Positions 57,942 through 64,000 of a stretch of 64,000 nt of DNA are shown here, piece by piece. The notes under the pieces were generated by a model that was given only the letters and a program-made list of their open reading frames with translations, did no database searches and had not been told where the DNA came from. This DNA is from Desmodus rotundus (taxonomy: Eukaryota; Chordata; Mammalia; Chiroptera; Phyllostomidae). How positions within the stretch are numbered: position 1 is the first letter of the stretch; every line of letters begins with the position of its first letter. Position numbers and translations under genes: made by a program. The stretch covers positions 96,337,010-96,401,009 of the forward strand of contig NC_071393.1 of NCBI RefSeq assembly GCF_022682495.2, in the 5' to 3' direction.

Positions 57942-59516
57942 CATCTGACTGAGGGTGAACCAGCCCAGACGCTGTGGTCGTGGGAGGGCTTGCTGGCATA
58001 CTTAGGAATGTGTTCTGGTGATTTTGTCGAGATGCTCCCCCAAAGGGCAGGGTCTGTAGGCCCTCCCCAGGTCCGGTTTCGGCCCCGATGCAGGCTTCTC
58101 AAGACACACATGTGCTGAGAAGGTCCTGCTGCCCGCACTCAGAAGGTTTCTCTACGTCTCCCTGGTTGCTGCAAACTTCTCTCCAGGGTGGACTGGACGG
58201 CTAGCAGAGGCGTCTCCTCAGTTAGGACTCGGAACTTTAGAACCACCATCTTGAATTGTATTCTATCTCATATCTTGGAATGTGGTTATTTGGTGCCTTT
58301 AAGTCTTCCTAGTTTATTGGGAAACTGTTTCTGCCCTATACATCTCTCTTTATAACATCATTCTAAAGCCATGTGACCTCACGTTGAAACATACATACGC
58401 ACTAAGATCTGGCCTCATAAAAAACTGACCAAGCAAGAGCCAATTCCTGTATTAAGTATCAATGCTCCGGAACGGTCTCAGTGTCTCCCCAGACGGACAC
58501 TGGTCCTAACTGGTGCACACGAAAACAGGCAAAGCAGCGCACAGGACAGATCTCAGTCCCCATCCAAAGCACAGTCCTTTGTTTTACCAAAGTGTTGTCA
58601 GCTATTGCAGGCACCATCCGTGCACCCGCACTGATTCCGTTGAATTGATGCGGATGTTTTGGTTGCGTCCCCTTTGGAGCTAGGATGTGGCTACAATTTG
58701 ATCTAGTGCTTACAGTGGTAAAAGCTTCTGCTCCCCGGGAGGAGGAGAGGCTGGCTGTTGGAGTCCTGCCCTCCCGTCCCGACCTTACCCCAGGGTCCCG
58801 GGATCTTGTGAAACTTACTGGATCCCATTAAAAGAGCCCCTTCGCTATTCGTTCAGGCTCTTTCCCCAGCAGTTACACAGCCATGGCAGCAACAGCAATG
58901 ACTACTGGATCCACAACATTCCAGTGAGCACACACTCACACGCAGGACGACAGTGGAGCCACAGCGCCCTCTGAGCATGTGCAGGGAGGGAACTGCCCTT
59001 ACTTATCAATGCTGTTCTGTCCTTCAGCTTCCTCCCTGCCCTACCCTTACCTATGAGAAAATTTAAGAGCATCGAACCAGCTGTGCCAGGCGCAGATCTA
59101 GGTGTCGGGCACACAGCAGTGAACCAAAGGAGAGGCGCCTGCTCTCGTGAGGCTGATGTGGCGGCGGGGCGGACCCTCGGTAACTAAGTACATGGGTAAA
59201 TATGTTGCAGCACGTCAACTCCTGATGAGCCAGGAAAGGGGAGCAGCAGCTTACCAGTAGCCAGAACACCAGAGATAAAATATTTCCTGTCCTATTCCCT
59301 CCAAACTGTCACTTTGATGCCAGGGCTATGGCAGGACAAAGGATACCAGGCAGTTACTAGAACTGGGAGAACCAAGCACTTAACTGGATTTGAACTTGGC
59401 AAGCTGGGAAATAAGAAATTTGTATAGTTATGATTCTAATTAAGCAGGTAAGGTTTAAGGTTCAAGTACATTTCTAAGCTCAGGAATTCAAACAATGGGT
59501 TAGTTAAGTATTGTAC
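57940..59516. other. Intron segment; L2-like patch at 59070-59250
   Basis: GTGCCAGGCGCAGATCTAGG and TGTCGGGCACACAGCAGTG resemble the L2-associated 3' region. Otherwise nothing is recognised. Confidence 0.45.
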
Positions 59517-59528
59517 AAGAACTAGAAG

Positions 59529-59785
59529 GCAGCCCTGGCGGGTGTGGCTCACTTGGTTGGAACATACACAAACATAGACAAAAGAGCCACAGGTTTGATT
59601 CCTGGTCAGGGCACATGCCTGGGTTGTGGGTTCAGTCCCCCACGGGGCACATACAAGAAATCCTTGTTCAGGGCACATATGAGAGGCAACTGATTGATGT
59701 TTCTCTCTCACATTGCTGCTTCTCTCCCTCCCTTCCCCTCTCTCTAAAACCAGTCAGCATGTCCTCAGGTGAGGATTAAACAGAA
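59529..59785 (+). mobile_element. VES SINE (bat)
   Basis: CCCTGGCGGGTGTGGCTCAC, AGCCACAGGTTTGATTCCTG, a tandemly extended GGGCACAT region, CTGATTGATGTTTCTCTC and TCCTCAGGTGAGGATTAAAC. Flanked by AAGAACTAGAAG at 59517 and 59786, exact. Confidence 0.96.
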
Positions 59786-59797
59786 AAGAACTAGAAG

Positions 59798-60614
59798 TCA
59801 CAACACAGAGACATGAGCTCGCCTCACCAGGCACTGGCTGGCACGAATTGGACTGCAAAGGACGGGCTGGGCTGGGACTGGAACTGGACAAACCCTCATG
59901 CACAGGGGATGAGGCCGGGAGGGTGAGCGCCCTTCAGGAGGGGAGAACAGCCAGGCAAGCAATCAGCCAGGAAGGTTCCAACTACAAAGAGTAAAAGGAC
60001 GACCTGAGGGCCAGGTGGAGGGAGCATGACCGTAGGAGCTCAAAGAGGAGGCTGCTTTCAGAGCCCCAGGCTGACAAGGGGACGGCATGCAGGGAGCCCA
60101 CCAGCGGGAACTGGCACTCAGAAACAGGGCCCGTGTCCCGGAATGCACAGCATGAGACGCGGATAGTGTTCGCAGGGCGGAGGCAGAGTTCCTGACGCAT
60201 GGGCCCGGGGAAGCTTTGTCCAGGTGGGTGCTAGGGCACACGGGAACCAGGCAAGAGGAAAACATCCCAGAATTTAGGAGCTGGAAGAAGAGACTGTTTT
60301 GTGAAAAACGAAACCCTCACTCATCAAACTAACCAAGCAGCAACACTGACTTGATGCTGAAACCTACAGAATCAATAATTAGACCAAGAGGAACCCACCC
60401 AGCTGTGCCTCCACGTGCCCCTGAGATTTCAGGCAAGGAGGCCCTGACCTGCAGACTAGCTTTGGTGGTGGGAATAGTCCTATTGGTGCACCTTCTAGAG
60501 CGTCATCGGTACTCACACTTCCTACGTGTTGACATGGGCCTCCTGAAAGGCCCACTAGAGCCTTGCCTAGTGCTTTCTGTCCCATCATATTCTCGTCCCT
60601 TACTGCACTCCTAG
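59798..60614. other. Intron segment, nothing recognised
   Basis: The 100-aa minus frame at 59963-60265 has no features of a real gene. Confidence 0.45.
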
Positions 60615-60775
60615 AACCAGAGGACATTAGAGCAAGGAAGGACTGAGGCTCTCCACTGACCCTCATCATACAGAAGGGAAACTGAGGCTTAGCGAGGAGA
60701 TGTGATTTGCTGGGGTCACACACTAGATTGTGTCTCCTGACCTTGAGTCTGGTGTTCCTTTCACTACACTACAAT
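60615..60775 (-). repeat. MIR-like SINE fragment
   Basis: AAGGGAAACTGAGGCTTAGC, GATTTGCTGGGGTCACACAC, GAGTCTGGTGTTCC and TTTCACTACACTACA. Confidence 0.75.
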
Positions 60776-61578
60776 GGCTCTATTGTGGGGCCACCCTGGG
60801 CCCTTTCATGGAATATAGGGACTCTCGGCCTATTGTCAGGCGCTTCTCCACTTGTGCGAGTTGGTGCCGAGCTGGCTAATTTCCTTTCCTGGACGTTAGG
60901 CAGGATTGAAGGTTATCACTGAGAGTCTCGCCTGCATCTCGTTGTGCTTCCTTGAGTGTAAGACAAAAGGGTGGAGGTGCAGCCAGTGTATCAGGGACCG
61001 CACTAAGGCATGGACATGGAGGTTGAGAATAGAAAACTTTAAATAGACAATGGCCAGGAGATAGTCCTCATTTTCTGTAACTCATATTGGAAAAGAGGAA
61101 CAGATAGATAGCCGTTTTTTCTCCCCCTCGTGTTGCTTCAGTTTCTCTGGAGCTTTAAGGAGAGGTCTTTCGTGAGGTGGCTAGGCTTGTTTGGCTTTAC
61201 GGCAATCAGGTGACACTGGGTGAAGACTGTTGCTGGCCTCCTCCTTAGGAAAGGCGAGGGCTCCAAGACAGGATGGCCTTACAGACCAGAATTTTGTGGT
61301 TTAGCTTTGCCAGGGTAATTCCTCCATCTACAATAGGATATTTCTTAGAACAGTGGATTCTGAGGAGAAATTTCAGGGAAGGGAAAGTGAAGGAAATTCT
61401 AGAAATGAATTAATTAATAGAGAAAGGACTTCAAGTTCACGCAGCCTCTTGGTTCCCAAGCTGAGAGCCAGGACCCCCCGCAGACTGAGGAGGAGTGGGG
61501 AGAGGAGCTCGTGCCCAGGTGCGGCCCCTCTCACACACGCAGGCACGCACACGAGCCCTCACCTGTAACTTGTTAAAC
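60776..61578. other. Intron segment, nothing recognised
   Basis: No gene or clear repeat is supported. Confidence 0.45.
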
Positions 61579-61720
61579 ACAGGCCTCAATCTTTAGTATA
61601 CGTAACAGTCCCCTGGGGGCTTGGTGGCACTACACAATCCTGGGTTCCAAACCCAAAGATTCCGACCTTGTTGACCTGGGGCAGAGCCCAGGAGTCGGCA
61701 GTTTGAGAAGTGCGGGGATA
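61579..61720 (-). mobile_element. MER5-type hAT fragment
   Basis: CAATCTTTAGTATACGTAAC, CAGTCCCCTGGGGGCTTGG, CCAAAGATTCCGACC and GGCAGTTTGAGAAGTGCGG follow MER5 order; terminal repeats are worn. Confidence 0.55.
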
Positions 61721-61748
61721 TGATATGTACTGACCCTGTGGCAATAAA

Positions 61749-61830
61749 ACACAACTCCATTTTTTTATTTATTATTTTATTGTTGTTCAAGTACAGTTGT
61801 CTCCATTTTCCTCCCCACACAACTCCATTT
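61749..61830 (-). mobile_element. 54-bp L1 3' end insertion with exact target duplication
   Basis: ACACAACTCCATTT at 61749-61762 recurs exactly at 61817-61830. Between them lies an antisense L1 tail: a T-rich start, then TTATTGTTGTTCAAGTACAG and TTGTCTCCATTTTCCTCCCC, the bat L1 3' end. The original sequence reads continuously once the insert is ignored. Confidence 0.9.
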
Positions 61831-61974
61831 CTTAAATTATTGACTCTGAAGTTGCCTTGGGTGATATTTATCCTCCTAAAAGAAGAGAGATTAATACTCA
61901 GGAGCTCTAAAGGGTAGGGCTGGGCCGCCCGTGGGTTTGGGAAATGGGGCTCAGGAAGTTTGGGAGCACTGATG

Positions 61975-62100
61975 TAGCCCAACTCCTCCATTTCAGAGCT
62001 CCAGCAGTGAAGACCCGGAGGGATTAAATCACTTCCCCCAAAGTTACACAGTCCGTGACAGAACAGAGCGCCCTGGTCTCCTGCATGGGGCCTGGGAAGC
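61975..62100 (-). repeat. MIR-like fragment
   Basis: CTCCTCCATTTCAGAGCTCC, TAAATCACTTCCCCCAAAG and TTACACAGTCCGTGACAG. Confidence 0.6.
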
Positions 62101-62472
62101 TTTCCAATGCCCCCCTGACCCAAGGGGAAGCACACTCGGGTTGGAAGGCAGCCATTCTAGAATGTCTGAGTCTTATACATAAGGTGACTTATTTTACAGG
62201 TAACGACCAAGGAAGAAGCAATTCCAAAGGTTTTTGCAGCTGCCTTAAGGGGCAGCTGGCTTTTTAGGTTCACCCCCTCTGACAGAACAACTTTTAAACA
62301 ATTAACCCATTCATTTAATCTATTCTTTTCCTTTGATAAGCAATGCTTGGAAAATAGCTAGAAAAAAATGCCCTGGAGTTTTGTTTCCAGGTTAAAACTT
62401 CCAGTAACCTTGTTGTCTGGGAATGTTCACTAACCACAGTGTAATTCAACAGGATGGTTTGCAAGTTGTCTT
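62101..62472. other. Intron segment, nothing recognised
   Basis: AT-rich from 62280; no feature is supported. Confidence 0.45.
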
Positions 62473-62480
62473 TGAAATCT

Positions 62481-62692
62481 TTTTTTTTTTAAGATTTTTA
62501 TTTATTTATTCTTAGAGAGAGGGGAAAGCAGGGAGAATGAGAGGGAGAGAAACATCAATCGGTTGCCTCTCGCACACCCCCAACCAGGGACCTGGCCCCC
62601 AGCCCAGGCACGTGCCCTGACTGGGAATGGAACCAGCGCCCTTTGAGTTTGCAGCATGATGCCCAACCCACTGAGCCACACCAATCAGGGCC
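62481..62692 (-). mobile_element. VES SINE (bat), minus orientation
   Basis: Complement of TTGGTGTGGCTCAGTGGG at the right edge, GGAATGGAACCAGCGCCC as B-box complement, TCAATCGGTTGCCTCTCGC body and an A tail read as T. GAAATCTT (about 62474) and GACATCTT (62693) are the probable target duplication. Confidence 0.95.
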
Positions 62693-62700
62693 GACATCTT

Positions 62701-64000
<1,300 letters not shown>

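Overview
This is a window of a bat genome. Five plus-strand and three minus-strand copies of a tRNA-derived SINE beginning CCCTGGC(C/T)GGTGTGGCTCAG are present. This is the VES family, typical of vespertilionid and related Yangochiroptera. There are also L1 3' ends of bat type and nonautonomous hAT elements. The rest has ordinary mammalian composition: CpG-poor, microsatellite-bearing and full of old MIR, L2, L1M and MaLR fragments.

The only protein-coding gene I can support is on the plus strand. It is an internal part of the orthologue of IQCH (IQ motif containing H), a testis-enriched protein with an ATP-grasp-like region. Six exons are visible: 13098-13218, 17213-17499, 42086-42256, 51087-51209, 57605-57666 and 63201-63309. 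All six have AG/GT borders. The codon phases join without a break: one base carries over at the first junction, two at the fifth, and the other junctions fall between codons. Together they encode 291 in-frame codons with no stop, so this part of the gene looks intact. Neither the start codon nor the stop codon lies in the window; I expect further exons on both sides.

Layout: 1-13097 is intron upstream of the first visible exon. It holds an 81-bp composite repeat (about 856-1080), a CpG-dense repeat-free block (about 3950-4500) and a roughly 2-kb HAL1-like retroelement (about 8527-10532). The two exons at 13098 and 17213 are followed by a 24.6-kb intron (17500-42085) packed with L2, L1, MLT1, VES and hAT copies and a possible minus-strand retrocopy near 37.24-37.78 kb. 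Intron 42257-51086 holds a long AT-rich, repeat-poor block (about 44.8-45.9 kb). The last introns contain a MaLR LTR, a nested DNA transposon, a recent VES copy and an L1 3' end. The window closes 691 bp into the intron after the exon at 63201.

I see no bacterial-type operon, CRISPR array, RNA gene or new defence system. The most interesting items are the CpG-dense block, the 81-bp repeat alternating Z-DNA-prone and G-quadruplex-prone DNA, the HAL1-like element, the divergent metal-ligand motif of the IQCH ATP-grasp region, and several informative repeat insertions. Repeat family names come from recalled consensus sequences rather than a search, so boundaries are approximate unless target-site duplications are quoted.
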